The notes under the pieces were generated by a model, which made no database searches, had not been told where the DNA came from, and worked only from the letters and a program-made list of their open reading frames with translations. Shown here one piece after another: positions 16,878 to 25,998 of a DNA stretch of 64,000 nucleotides (its first letter is position 1; the number at the start of each line of letters is the position of its first letter). Origin of the DNA: VXNE01 sp965205735 (GTDB lineage Bacteria; Pseudomonadota; Gammaproteobacteria; Pseudomonadales; Azotimanducaceae); the NCBI GenBank assembly GCA_965205735.1, contig OZ242179.1, positions 1,674,001 through 1,738,000 on the forward strand, given 5' to 3'. Position numbers and translations under genes: made by a program.

Positions 16878-17225
16878 ACCTTGCGGCGTCGGCTCCGTGA
16901 ACTCCCGTCCTTCGCGCTCCGCGTCGAGGCGGCACCTAAATCTACGCTTGGTATCTGCGGCCCGAACTTTTTGGCCAGACCCTGGCTTCGTTGGCCCTCC
17001 TCCTTGCCCTCCTCGCGTGCCTGCCACACCGGCCGTCGGCCTTGTGCGCCTCGATCACCAGGATGACCAAAAATCGGTTCACCACGAACTGGTACAACGA
17101 CATCAGCAGTTCTCCTAGGCTTGTTCACGGAACACTAGGTGAGCAGCCTGGGCAACGGGTGTAATGGCAACGGCGACGGTGCCGAAGTCGGCAAGCACGG
17201 CGAAAATGATTTCGCAGGCATTAAG
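16878..17225 (-). pseudogene. Array copy D, patchwork of two repeats
   Basis: Another partial array unit. From 16937 to 17143 it alternates in short blocks, in collinear order, between array sequence and the 167-bp inverted-repeat element: CCTAAATCTACG, GGTATCTGCGG, TTTTTGGCC, GCTTCGTTG, TGCCTGCCACACCG and GGAACACTAG come from the element, the pieces in between from the array. No open reading frame survives. A biological process producing this is hard to imagine; a consensus chimera in the assembly is more likely. Confidence 0.6.
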
Positions 17226-17348
17226 CGTTGCCGGCGTCGCAGAACGGCTCGTAGTGAACGATCAAGGCGCGGGGTCCTTCGCGCTCGGCGGCTGAGGCGG
17301 CGCCTGTTCCACGGCTTGCCCGAATCGGCTCGAGCGGATTTCGCGGCA

Positions 17349-17879
17349 CTAACCTTGCGGCGTCGGCTCGATGAACTCCCGTCCTTCACGCTCGGCGGCG
17401 AGGCGGCGCCTGTTCCACGCGTGCCACTCGGCCCGAGCTTCGGCCAGGCTCCGGCCTCGACCCGGCCCTCGGCCTTGTGCGCCTCTATCACCGGGATGAC
17501 GTATCGGTTCACCACGAACTGGTACAACGACATCAGCAATTCTCCTGTCTTGTTCACCGCGCGGGTGAGCAGCATCGCAACGATTGTAATGGCAATGCCG
17601 ACGGTGCCAAAGTCGGCAAGCACGGCGAAAGTGAAATCGCCCGACATCCAGCCATGCCTGATCTGCGGGACCGCCAGCGCCCGAATCCCAGGGCAGTTCG
17701 TCTCGCTTCCTGTAGAAGGCGAAGCCGAGCGCCGCAAGCCAGAGCGCGCCGACGATACGGAAAAAGGTCTTCGCATCCCGCGCGGCGACGCTCCAGACTG
17801 ACACATGCTCGTCGAGCTGCGGTGTCGGCGATGGCAGTATCCTGAACAACCACCTCACGATTTGCCTCCACCGCCACAA
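17349..17879 (-). pseudogene. Array copy E, doubly frameshifted
   Basis: Full-length unit with an open frame of 176 codons from TTG 17879, but the frame is not the conserved one throughout. It is normal through DELPWDSGAGGPADQAWLDV. It then shifts at an extra C near 17640, so the whole second helix is out of frame, and returns to frame in the tail (LAEARAEWHAWNRRRL) to end PTPQG. The predicted product thus lacks the main membrane helix. Two compensating indels in a repeat may be real or consensus errors. Confidence 0.55.
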
Positions 17880-18185
17880 GCTGCAAATACCCGATTCTGG
17901 CCCTTGCGGATGCGCGCCGACAGCGGAAGGCGACCCTGATGCTGGTAGGAAAACGGCTACAGGACCTTGAGCCTCGCGCTCAAGCTCCGGATGAACTGAC
18001 TTCGGCTTGATCGCCCGCGCGAATCAGACCCTGGCGAGACATCCATCGGACGGCGCCAGCCGGACGACGCCGGCGGCCTGCGCCGCGGGAACGGCACACC
18101 AGTGCCGGTCAACGCGCAGGGTCATAGGTGGCTTGGGCGGGGGCTAAACGCGGCGCGCCCGAAGGGGGCGACGGATTTCGCGGCA

Positions 18186-18527
18186 CTAACCTTGCGGCGT
18201 CGGCTCGGTGAACTCCCGTCCTTCGCGCTCGGCGGCGAGACGGCGCTCGTTCCACGCTTGCCACTCGGCCCGAACTTCGGCCAGACCCTGCCCGGACCCG
18301 GCCCTCCACCCGGCCCTCCTCGCGTCCTTCTCGGCCTTGTGCCCCTCGATCACCGGGATGACGTATCGGTTCACCACGAACTGGTACAACGACATCAGTA
18401 GTTCTCCTGTCTTGTTCACCGCGCGGGTGAGCAGCATTCGCAACGATTGTAATGGCAATGCCGACGGTGCCAAAGTCGGCAAGCACGGCGAAAGTGCGGG
18501 GTGACTAGTCGCCGACATCAAAGCCAT
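18186..18527 (-). pseudogene. Array copy F, 5'-truncated
   Basis: Keeps the second helix (RMLLTRAVNKTGELLMSLYQ) and a tail variant with KDARRAGWRAGSGQGLAEVR ahead of the normal QWQAWN-like end PTPQG. The 5' half, with the first helix, is missing: upstream sequence diverges at about 18500 and leads into the second MITE copy at 18555. Confidence 0.55.
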
Positions 18528-18554
18528 GCCTGCGTCGCAGAAACGTAGTGCCGC

Positions 18555-18707
18555 CTAGTGCTCCGCCGGGTATCTGCGGGTCTTTTTGGCCCCTGGCTTC
18601 GTTGCTCCTCCTTGTGTGGTGCCTGCCACACCGCGTCGTCGCGCCTCGCCAGGAACCAAAAATCCCTCGCAGCTACACTCGCATTTTTAGGCTTGACGGA
18701 ACACTAG
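18555..18707. mobile_element. MITE-like inverted-repeat element, copy 2
   Basis: A 153-bp copy of the element at 7890-8056, again bounded by CTAG at both ends. It is identical over most of its length but lacks about 14 bases just inside the left end (CTCCGTCAAACCTAAATCTACGGG became CTCCGCCGGG in effect), which damages the left inverted repeat. It lies between array copies F and G. Confidence 0.65.
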
Positions 18708-18765
18708 GTGGGCCTGGGCGGGGGTGAAACACGGCGCGCCCGAAGGGCCGGCGGATTTCGCGGCA

Positions 18766-19357
18766 TTAACGTTGCGGCGTCGGCTCGGTGAACTCCCGTC
18801 CTTCGCGCTCGGCGGCGAGGCGGCGCCTGTTCCACGCTTGCCAATCGGCTCGAGCTTCGGCCAATCCCTCCTCTCGGCCTTCGACTCGGCCTTCGACTCG
18901 ACTCGGCCTTCGACCCGGCCCTCCTCGCGGCCCTCGGCCTTGTGCGCCTCTATCACGGGGATGACGTATCGGTTCACCACGAACTGGTACAACGACATCA
19001 GCAATTCTCCTGTCTTGTTCACCGCGCGGGTGAGCAGCATCGCAACGATTGTAATGGCAATGCCGACGGTGCCAAAGTCGGCAAGCACGGCGAAAGTGAA
19101 ATCGCCGACATCCAGCCATGCCTGATCTGCCGGACCGCCAGCGCCCGAATCCCAGGCAGTTCGTCTCGTTTCCTGTAGAAGGCGAAGCCGAGCGCCGCAA
19201 GCCAGAGCGCGCCGACGATACGGAAAAAGGTCTTCGCATCCCGCGCGGCGACGCTCCAGACTGACACATGCTCGTCGAGCCGCGGTGTCGGCGATGGCAG
19301 TATCCTGAACAACCACCTCACGATTTGCCTCCACCGCCACAAGCTGCAAATACCCAA
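18766..19357 (-). pseudogene. Array copy G, frameshifted
   Basis: Full-length unit closest to the array edge. The N-terminal 75 codons are normal from TTG 19357, but one G is missing near 19155 (CCCAGGCAG where other copies have CCCAGGGCAG), which shifts the frame before the second helix. A second shift occurs in the expanded tail (GRVESKAESKAE) near 18890-18910. If the first indel is an error, the gene would be open through the second helix. Confidence 0.6.
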
Positions 19358-19540
19358 TTCTGGCCCTTGCGGATGCGCGCCGACAGCGGAAGGCGACCCT
19401 GATGCTGGTAGGAAAACGGCTACAGGACCTTAAGCCTCGCGCTCAAGCTCTGGATGAACTGACTTCGGCTTGATCGCCCGCGCGAATCAGACCCCAGCCC
19501 TTCACGAACCCCTGGTCGACACGAGCCGCGTCGGAACGAC

Positions 19541-20899
19541 CTACAGGTTGCTGAAATCCCGGGCGTCGAAAATCCGCCGAATGGTGGGGTCTGCGTAGCG
19601 ATCCACGGCAGTCCGTACGGCAGTCACCAGCGCTTCTCTCCTGGCAACAAGCGCTTCGATGTCGCCACTCAAGTGTGCCAGGTGAAACAGGCTGCGTATC
19701 GAGATGACCAGTTGGGCCTGTTTTTCAAAGACATACAGCGTGGCGAAGAAACTGGCGGGGAGCAGCAGCAATGCCACGATAGCCCACACCCACCCGAATC
19801 CTATTCCGGCCACGATCATGACAAGCGCATACGTTGAAAGCAGCACCGGAACCGCTGTCACGAGCTTCAGGGTGGCGATGTCGTCGATGTCGTAGCTGAA
19901 CCGCGATCCCACCGTTGCGGCGAGCCATGCGGCCGGCAGCAAGATGATCGCCCCCGGCAGCGCGAGCGGGAACAGCACGATTGCCAGCGTGGTGCGCCAG
20001 ACGATCCTTTTCATGGCAATGCTGGCGCTGACAAGATGCGAGAGTTGGTAATCCTTCAGGCCCAGAACATCCAACTGGGCCTGATACGCCTCGATCTCGA
20101 TACGCAGCCGCTGCATGTCCGGCTCCTCTGCGAAGAGCGCATAGCGTTCCACGAAGCGGCGGCTCAGGTCGACATAGCTCGCGGGCGTGAGTTTCGCCGA
20201 AATCGGCTTGTACAGACGGCGCGCGGCGTGAATGAAACGCAGCGTCGACCAGTCCGGGGCACTCAGCGTGACGCGGGAGATTCGCTCGCGCAGTTCTGCC
20301 GTGAGCTGGCGCACGGTCCCCACTTCATCGCTCTCGTAGGCCTTGAGACGCGCCTTGTCCATGGGCATCGGCGCTGCGAAGTGCAGCAGGACCTGGCTTC
20401 TGAACCGGTGACGGTCAAGGTAGGTCAGGCCAAAAGGAACAATCGCGACGTCGGTGTCGCGATGCGCGGCGGCGTGCAGCGCCATTCTTGCGGTGCCGGT
20501 CTTGAGCGTCGCCAGTCGGCTATCGGTATGGCTGATGCCTTCGGGGAAGATCGCCACGCAGTCTCCGCTGGCCAGGATGTCGTCCACGCGCTCGAAGGCG
20601 CCCCGGTTGTCCGCGTCGGGTCCGTGTTCTTCGCGGCGCAGGACGGGTATCGCGCCGAGCGCCTCAAGCAGACGGGAGAGTATGGGAAATCTCCAGAGTT
20701 GCGCGTTGCCGAGGAAATGAATGGGGGACCGACCTGCCAGGCTGATCAGCAACAGTCCGTCGATCAAGGCGTTGGGGTGATTGCCGGCAAAGATCACGGC
20801 GCCGCGCGCGGGCACATTCTCCAGGCCCACCACCTCGATTCGCCTGTAAAACGTGCTGGCGACCAGACTCAGGAATCGAACAAACCCGCGGTAGAGCAT
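19541..20899 (-). CDS. PlsC-like phospholipid/glycerol acyltransferase
   Basis: Membrane acyltransferase of the PlsC (LPLAT) superfamily, 452 residues, acylating a glycerophospholipid or related acceptor at the inner membrane. The catalytic motif is NHPNALID (residues 40-47, an H-x5-D spacing seen in the Gpt2-like branch of the family). The second block is FPEGISHTDSRLATLKTG, with the acyl-acceptor-binding Glu-Gly. Two hydrophobic helices follow in the C-terminal half (ALPGAIILLPAAWLAATV and ALVMIVAGIGFGWVWAIVAL), and the C-terminal part has a regulatory-looking SDEVGTVRQLTAELRERI segment. The start is ATG 20899. It is divergent from the HisD-like gene across about 290 bases. Confidence 0.85.
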   Translation of the reverse strand: MLYRGFVRFLSLVASTFYRRIEVVGLENVPARGAVIFAGNHPNALIDGLLLISLAGRSPIHFLGNAQLWRFPILSRLLEALGAIPVLRREEHGPDADNRGAFERVDDILASGDCVAIFPEGISHTDSRLATLKTGTARMALHAAAHRDTDVAIVPFGLTYLDRHRFRSQVLLHFAAPMPMDKARLKAYESDEVGTVRQLTAELRERISRVTLSAPDWSTLRFIHAARRLYKPISAKLTPASYVDLSRRFVERYALFAEEPDMQRLRIEIEAYQAQLDVLGLKDYQLSHLVSASIAMKRIVWRTTLAIVLFPLALPGAIILLPAAWLAATVGSRFSYDIDDIATLKLVTAVPVLLSTYALVMIVAGIGFGWVWAIVALLLLPASFFATLYVFEKQAQLVISIRSLFHLAHLSGDIEALVARREALVTAVRTAVDRYADPTIRRIFDARDFSNL

Positions 20900-21192
20900 G
20901 GCCGAAGGTGCTGTGCAATTTCGGTTGCAATCAAACTAACAGAATGTCTCAGACGCCGCTATCGAAGCCGGCTCGCTATCGTTCGCTGTGGCCCTCTTGC
21001 TTTAAGCTTCGGGCCGCCCGCGCGCTTTGGCAGCCCGCGCCGCGCCGTCTCGGGGCGTATCCGCGTCGCGCTTCAACCCGGATGCTCCCGCGCGGGCAAG
21101 CTGCTCCTTCCGTGCGAGGGGTCACCCCCTCGCGCTGCCTTTTCTTGCGAGGGGTCACCCCCTCGCGCTCCCCGGCGGCGAGGCCGGCTGTT
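20900..21192. other. Divergent intergenic region with paired palindromes
   Basis: Contains two copies of GCGAGGGGTCACCCCCTCGC, at 21114-21133 and 21147-21166, 33 bases apart. Each is almost a perfect inverted repeat (GCGAGGGG / CCCCTCGC around TCAC). They stand just upstream of the HisD-like start and may be operators or intergenic repeat elements. Confidence 0.55.
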
Positions 21193-22551
21193 GTGCGTCA
21201 TTTGCATTGGAAGTACATTGCAATCCCGTCTTTTTCGGACCCGCACGTGATCGAGATAATCAAAGCCGGTATCGATGCCGACATCGCCGCCGAGCGCGAT
21301 GAAGGCGTGAGGATCGCAGTCGAAGGGATTCTCGCGGACATCGATGCGCGGGGCGATGACGCGGTGCGGGAGTTGTCGGTGAAGTTCGACGACTGGTCGC
21401 CACGCGACTTCAGGCTCTCCCAGGACGAGATCGAAGCCTCGGTCGAACGGCTGCCCGCCCAGGCGATCCACGACATCGAGTTCGCCCAGGCCCAGGTCCG
21501 GCGTTTCGCCGAAATCCAGAAGGCCGCGCTCGAAGACGTCGAGGTGGAAACACTGCCCGGCGTCGTGCTCGGACATCGCAACATCCCGGTCAACAGCGTC
21601 GGCTGCTATGTGCCGGGAGGCCGCTATCCGATGGTGGCATCCGCCCACATGAGCATCGTCACGGCCAAGGTGGCGGGAGTCGGCCGCATCATCGCCTGCG
21701 CACCCCCCTACCAGGGCGCGCCGAGCGACGCGATTGTCGCGGCCATGCACCTAGGCGGGGCCGACGACATCTACTGCCTCGGCGGCGTGCAGGCGGTGGG
21801 CGCGATGGCGCTCGGCTGCGAAAGTATCGAGCCGGTGGACATGCTGGTAGGGCCGGGCAACGCTTTCGTCGCCGAGGCCAAGCGACAGTTGTTCGGCCGC
21901 GTCGGGATCGACCTGCTCGCCGGACCGACCGAGACGCTGATCATCGCCGACGACACCTGCGATGGCGAAATGGTGGCAACCGACCTCCTCGGCCAGGCGG
22001 AGCACGGTCCGACTTCACCGGCCATGCTGCTGACCACCTCCCGAGCGCTGATCGAAGACACGCTCCGCGAGATCGATGTCCAGCTCGAGACCCTGGAGAC
22101 CGCCGCGGTGGCGGGCCTGGCCTGGCGGGACTACGGGCGAATCATCCTTTGCGACACCGAAGCCGAAATGGTCGAGGAAGCGGACCGCATCGCCAGCGAG
22201 CATGTGCAGGTGATGACCCGCGATCCCGACTATTTCCTGGAGAACATGACCAACTACGGCTCGCTGTTCCTTGGACCCGAGACCAACGTGGCCTATGGCG
22301 ACAAGGTCATCGGCACCAACCATACGCTGCCGACGCGGCTCGCCGCGCGGTACACCGGCGGCCTGTGGGTCGGCAAGTTCATCAAGACGTGTACGTGGCA
22401 GAAGGTATCGCCGCAGGCCACCGCCATGGTCGGCGAGTACTGCTCGCGGCTCTGCGCGCTCGAAGGTTTCGCGGGTCACAAGGCCCAGGCGGACCTGCGC
22501 GTGGACCGCTACAGGGGAGTCAACGAACCCGCCGGCATGGACCGCGAGTAA
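21193..22551 (+). CDS. HisD-like NAD-dependent dehydrogenase
   Basis: Zinc- and NAD-dependent alcohol/aldehyde dehydrogenase of the histidinol dehydrogenase superfamily, about 452 residues. Family blocks present are ARGDDAVRELSVKFD, the VPGGRYPMVASAHMSIVTAK loop, CLGGVQAVGAMALG, VGPGNAFVAEAKRQLFG, DLLAGPTETLIIADDT, QAEHGP (zinc ligands) and the catalytic NHTLPT. The GGRYPMVASAHMS variant differs from the GGTAPLPSSVLM of true HisD and reminds me of the sulfopropanediol dehydrogenase (HpsN) branch. With no his genes nearby, a catabolic role is more likely. The frame is open from 20908, but the N-terminal 95 residues look non-coding. GTG 21193 (VRHLHWKY, as in family starts) is preferred. Confidence 0.8.
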   Translation: MRHLHWKYIAIPSFSDPHVIEIIKAGIDADIAAERDEGVRIAVEGILADIDARGDDAVRELSVKFDDWSPRDFRLSQDEIEASVERLPAQAIHDIEFAQAQVRRFAEIQKAALEDVEVETLPGVVLGHRNIPVNSVGCYVPGGRYPMVASAHMSIVTAKVAGVGRIIACAPPYQGAPSDAIVAAMHLGGADDIYCLGGVQAVGAMALGCESIEPVDMLVGPGNAFVAEAKRQLFGRVGIDLLAGPTETLIIADDTCDGEMVATDLLGQAEHGPTSPAMLLTTSRALIEDTLREIDVQLETLETAAVAGLAWRDYGRIILCDTEAEMVEEADRIASEHVQVMTRDPDYFLENMTNYGSLFLGPETNVAYGDKVIGTNHTLPTRLAARYTGGLWVGKFIKTCTWQKVSPQATAMVGEYCSRLCALEGFAGHKAQADLRVDRYRGVNEPAGMDRE

Positions 22552-22608
22552 CGGTCCGGCGAGCGCCCCATCAGCCAAGTTCTGGCGTCGTCTCACCAGC
22601 TCCGCGCC

Positions 22609-23574
22609 TCACTGCAAGTTGGCGGCCAGCGCAAGATGTCGATCCAATGCTTGGGCTTGCATCAGTTCTGCCTGCCTGGCGATCCAGAGACCGACATTCG
22701 GGTGGGGCAACAGCCCGAGCCTGTCCGCCCGATAGTCCAGTTCGCTAAGCACCCGCTCATAGGGCCCGAATCCTTGGACTCGGTATGGCACCACGATCGG
22801 CGTCAACCCCTGGGAATTCGCCTGCCCAATGTACTGCTGGATTTCCCGCTCCGCCGCGGGCCTCTTTTCCGGCCAATCTTCTCTCAAGGTGAAAACCCGG
22901 ATGTCCCTCAAACCCAGTTCTTCACGAGCGTTTCTGGTTCTCTGCGTGATCTTTTCGACCCAGCGCTGGTTCTCCGCATCATCGCCGGGTCCATGCGCGA
23001 TTACGGCGACAACTTCGTTCTCCGGATCTGAGCTGAGCGCGCGAATGCGGGCGGTTAATACTTCGTCCATCTCAACGGCATCGGCCAATCCCTCGACGCT
23101 GACGTGGAATGCCAGTTCCGTATCCACTCTCCAGAACCCCATGGGCATGGCCATGGCATGTCCTTCATGTGACTGATCCCGATCCGCCCAGGATGGGGCG
23201 CCACCTTGGAGGCCAAGGATCTGCAGGGTCCGGTCGTACCAGCTTTCCCCGGAGACGAACACACGCACCACTCCGACCTGCCGCACGCCCTGGGACTCGA
23301 GCCTTCGAACAGCCGCTTCCATGGACCCGGCATCCGCCATGCCCAACGCCACTTCCACCGGGAAATTCGCCCTCAGTGGTTCTACTGCTTCAACCAGGTG
23401 CGCGTTCCATTCATCGCCGCCCCCATGCGCCATAACCATCACGCCAAAACTGAAATCGTCGCCGGGAGGCCGGCTTTCCAGTACAGCAGTCGTCTCGCAC
23501 GAGGAAAGCCCTACCGCAATCGCGCAGATTGAAATCAAACGCGCAAACCGAGTTGTCGATTCATGAATTCTCAT
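22609..23574 (-). CDS. CbiX/SirB-like exported lipoprotein
   Basis: 321-residue protein with an N-terminal signal and lipobox (VGLSSC, Cys about residue 26), so probably anchored in the outer or inner membrane facing the periplasm. The mature part has two CbiX/sirohydrochlorin-chelatase-like halves: FGVMVMAHGGGDEWN (about residue 43) with VEVALGMADAGSMEAAVRRL, and VVAVIAHGPGDDAENQRW (about 188) with REIQQYIGQANSQGLTPIVV. The His-Gly motifs correspond to metal/tetrapyrrole-binding positions of cytosolic chelatases. Export of such a domain is unusual. It lies 27 bases downstream of a haem-type TonB receptor gene on the same strand, so it probably handles the imported metallated ligand. The exact chemistry is inferred. 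Confidence 0.75.
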   Translation of the reverse strand: MRIHESTTRFARLISICAIAVGLSSCETTAVLESRPPGDDFSFGVMVMAHGGGDEWNAHLVEAVEPLRANFPVEVALGMADAGSMEAAVRRLESQGVRQVGVVRVFVSGESWYDRTLQILGLQGGAPSWADRDQSHEGHAMAMPMGFWRVDTELAFHVSVEGLADAVEMDEVLTARIRALSSDPENEVVAVIAHGPGDDAENQRWVEKITQRTRNAREELGLRDIRVFTLREDWPEKRPAAEREIQQYIGQANSQGLTPIVVPYRVQGFGPYERVLSELDYRADRLGLLPHPNVGLWIARQAELMQAQALDRHLALAANLQ

Positions 23575-23601
23575 GGTGTGTATTCCCTGACTCGCAAAGT
23601 G

Positions 23602-25860
23602 CTAGATGTCGATCTGCAGGCCGATGCGGAAGTTCATTCCGGGCTGCTGCGCGTTCTCGATCGCAGTTGTGGATTCGGCGTTCAGGCTGCTGATGTTGAT
23701 CCATCGGGCGTAGAGTTCGTCGAAGACATTGAACACGCCGAAACGCAGGCGTACGGATTCGGAAAAGTCATAGTTTCCGACCACGTCAACCACGCTGTAA
23801 CCGTCGGCCGTCACTCTTTCGGGAACTGAAACCCGATCCTTCTTTCCGACGGCCGTTAGCAACAACTCGCCGCCCCAGCGGCCCGACGGCGCGTCGAATC
23901 TGAGACCCGCCACCAGGGTGAGAGGATCCACTGAATCAAGCGGTGCGGACGCGCTCAGGTTGTCGCCGCGGGCGTAAGCAAGCGCAGTGCGCGCCTGCCA
24001 TTGCTCGTTGAGAAAGAACCGCGCGTTGAATTCCGCGCCGCGGATCTTCACCTCGCCGATGTTTCGATTCTGAAACAGGCTGATCGGGCCCCGCATTCCG
24101 GCAAACGCGTCTTCGATGAAGTTCGTGTAGCGGTTTCGGTAAGCGGCGACGCTCAGGGACGCGTTCGGGAAGCTTGCCCGCAATCCGAATTCCAGGCCTT
24201 TGCTGTTCTCCGCCGACAGTTCGGGATTGGGTACCGTTGCGTATCGATATCCCAGGTTCACGAATGACTGGTTCGCCTCGGAGAAATTGGGGGGCCGGTA
24301 GCCTTCGGCGTATTGGCCGAACATGGACCAGATCGCATTGATGTCGCGCAAGACGCCCAGGCTCAGGGAAACCGCGCCTTCGTCGATCGACTCGACAGGG
24401 AAACCGTAGCCGCTGACCTGACCGGTGCCATCCAGCGACGGGTCCGGCATGGCCTTCATGCGGTAGCGGTCGTAACGCGCCCCCGGGATCAGGGTCAGAC
24501 CGCCATCTCCGAAGACCATTTCATCCTGCAGGTATATCCCGGAGCGCGCAGTGGACGTGTCGGGAATGGTCTTGTTCGGAAACACTTCCGGCGGCGCGAA
24601 CGGATATGCCGAAATTCGGCAGGTGGTCTGACCGGTAGCCAGTTCCTCGTCGCAGCGATGGCGGGGCCGCTGCGTAGCGGTTTCCTCGAGATTGGCGCCG
24701 TAGGCAAGAGAATGCGTCAACGAAGCTGTCGTGACCGTCTTGCGAAGGTTCAGATTGACCGCCGAGGTCTGCTGGTTGAAATCAAAGGTGGTTTCCCTGC
24801 GGGCGCTGGTGCCGCGATACGTGCGGGGATTCCGTGGATTGAGAAACGAATAGCTCGTGCGCGTCTGCTCGGTGTATTGGGACGCATCCGTGTCCTGCTG
24901 GTTCAAGTCGAGTTCAAGGTCGTCGAACAACGCCAGGCCCGCTTGCCACTGGTAGCGCACGCCGACGCGAAGCCGTTCGGTGTCGTCCAGGCCCAGGGAG
25001 CTGGATACCGACCGGCCAATGTCGGACTCCAGTTGCGTTTCAATCTCGTCCACGAAGTTGTCCATGCTGAATCGCAGTTGCTGGTCGGCAGACACGTCCC
25101 AGTGCAGTTGCAGCAACAGGCTGTCGGACCTGCCGTCCTGCGGATTCAGACTGCCCGGGCCATTCACCTCCTGTTCCGCGGACTGCCTGTGGGTGTATTG
25201 GGCCATCAGACCCACATCGCCTAACTGAGAGGCGGCTGTGAATCCGCCGCGGTATTGCGCATCCGCATCTGCGGCGGAAGCGCGCAAATTGAAAGCAGCC
25301 CGATCCCCTTCCAGATAATCGCGGGGATCCCTGCTGGTCAGAATGACCGCCCCGCCGATGGCGTCGGCGCCGTACAGGGCCGAAGCCGGGCCGCGAATCA
25401 ACTCCACGGTCTTGATGTTGTCGGTGTCTATGTTGTCCCTGCCATAGGAAGACGGGCCGGCGTGATAGATGTCGTTGCTGCGGATGCCGTCGAGAACCGT
25501 CAGTACGCGGTTGCCGCCGATGCCTCGAATGCTGAAACCCTCATGGCCCCCGCGGGTGGCGGTGCTGATCGAAACACCCGGTTGGAAGCGAACCAGATCG
25601 TCGAGGTCCTCCGCCAACTCCCTTTCCATGTCCTCGGCGGTCATCACAGAGACGGTCCCCGCAATATCCTCGATGGTGCGTGGGAGCCGGGTGGCGTTGA
25701 CGATCAACTCTTCGAGCTGGTCGTTACTTTCCTGCCCCGCAGCGGGTGCCGCCAACGCAATTCCGAAGATTGCAGCCAGCAGGGATCTCGAAACTGCCGA
25801 CCACTTACCCGACTGCGATTGCCGCGCGACCAATTTCCCGCCGTTCATGAGTTGCTCCAT
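23602..25860 (-). CDS. TonB-dependent haem/haemoglobin-type receptor
   Basis: Outer-membrane 22-stranded receptor, 752 residues, that imports a ligand using TonB energy. It has a signal peptide (RSLLAAIFGIALAAPAAGQE), a TonB-box-like EELIVNATRLPR, a plug with GFSIRGIGGNRVLTVLDGIR and TVELIRGPASALYGADAIGG, and the haem-receptor landmarks YRPPNFSEAN (FRAP-like) and VPNPELSAENSKGLEFG (NPNL-like) around residues 525-560. This places it in the haemoglobin/transferrin/lactoferrin subfamily. The barrel ends in MNFRIGLQIDI. The start is ATG 25860 (or 25848). A Fur-like operator lies 139 bases upstream. It probably forms a two-gene unit with the CbiX-like lipoprotein. Confidence 0.88.
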   Translation of the reverse strand: MEQLMNGGKLVARQSQSGKWSAVSRSLLAAIFGIALAAPAAGQESNDQLEELIVNATRLPRTIEDIAGTVSVMTAEDMERELAEDLDDLVRFQPGVSISTATRGGHEGFSIRGIGGNRVLTVLDGIRSNDIYHAGPSSYGRDNIDTDNIKTVELIRGPASALYGADAIGGAVILTSRDPRDYLEGDRAAFNLRASAADADAQYRGGFTAASQLGDVGLMAQYTHRQSAEQEVNGPGSLNPQDGRSDSLLLQLHWDVSADQQLRFSMDNFVDEIETQLESDIGRSVSSSLGLDDTERLRVGVRYQWQAGLALFDDLELDLNQQDTDASQYTEQTRTSYSFLNPRNPRTYRGTSARRETTFDFNQQTSAVNLNLRKTVTTASLTHSLAYGANLEETATQRPRHRCDEELATGQTTCRISAYPFAPPEVFPNKTIPDTSTARSGIYLQDEMVFGDGGLTLIPGARYDRYRMKAMPDPSLDGTGQVSGYGFPVESIDEGAVSLSLGVLRDINAIWSMFGQYAEGYRPPNFSEANQSFVNLGYRYATVPNPELSAENSKGLEFGLRASFPNASLSVAAYRNRYTNFIEDAFAGMRGPISLFQNRNIGEVKIRGAEFNARFFLNEQWQARTALAYARGDNLSASAPLDSVDPLTLVAGLRFDAPSGRWGGELLLTAVGKKDRVSVPERVTADGYSVVDVVGNYDFSESVRLRFGVFNVFDELYARWINISSLNAESTTAIENAQQPGMNFRIGLQIDI

Positions 25861-25998
25861 CCACGTCAGTTGGCCGACCCTGAACCGTCAGGCGCCACCT
25901 GTTCCACAAAGGGAACAAAGGATTTGACTTCCCCTTCCGGCAGGTGTTTCGGCCGAAGGGGACGAACATTAGCGGAATCAATGTCATATGTAAATGCA

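Larger units (their letters stand above)
14730..19495 (-). repeat. Tandem array of a membrane-protein gene unit
   Basis: Roughly seven head-to-tail copies, all on the minus strand, of a unit up to about 800 bp. Each unit has a conserved 3' flank (for example CTTGGGCGGGGGCTAAACGC), a gene of about 175 codons and a conserved 5' flank (GATGCTGGTAGGAAAACGGC, then TGAACTGACTTCGGCTTGAT). Full-length copies lie near 14811-15338, 15631-16179, 17349-17879 and 18766-19357. Shortened copies lie near 16484-16835, 16878-17225 and 18186-18527. Only the first two keep an open frame throughout. Part of the middle is a patchwork and may be mis-assembled. Confidence 0.8.

Noticed and set aside
14730..19495. 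Regularly spaced similar segments, considered as a CRISPR or satellite array
   Set aside because: The units are up to 800 bp, contain a gene and lack short repeats with unique spacers. They are gene-sized tandem copies.
20036..21250. Plus-strand frame of 404 codons
   Set aside because: Antisense to the acyltransferase gene for most of its length, with no independent support.
24313..25224. Long plus-strand frame of 303 codons
   Set aside because: It is antisense to the TonB receptor, with the typical composition of a shadow frame and no family motifs.
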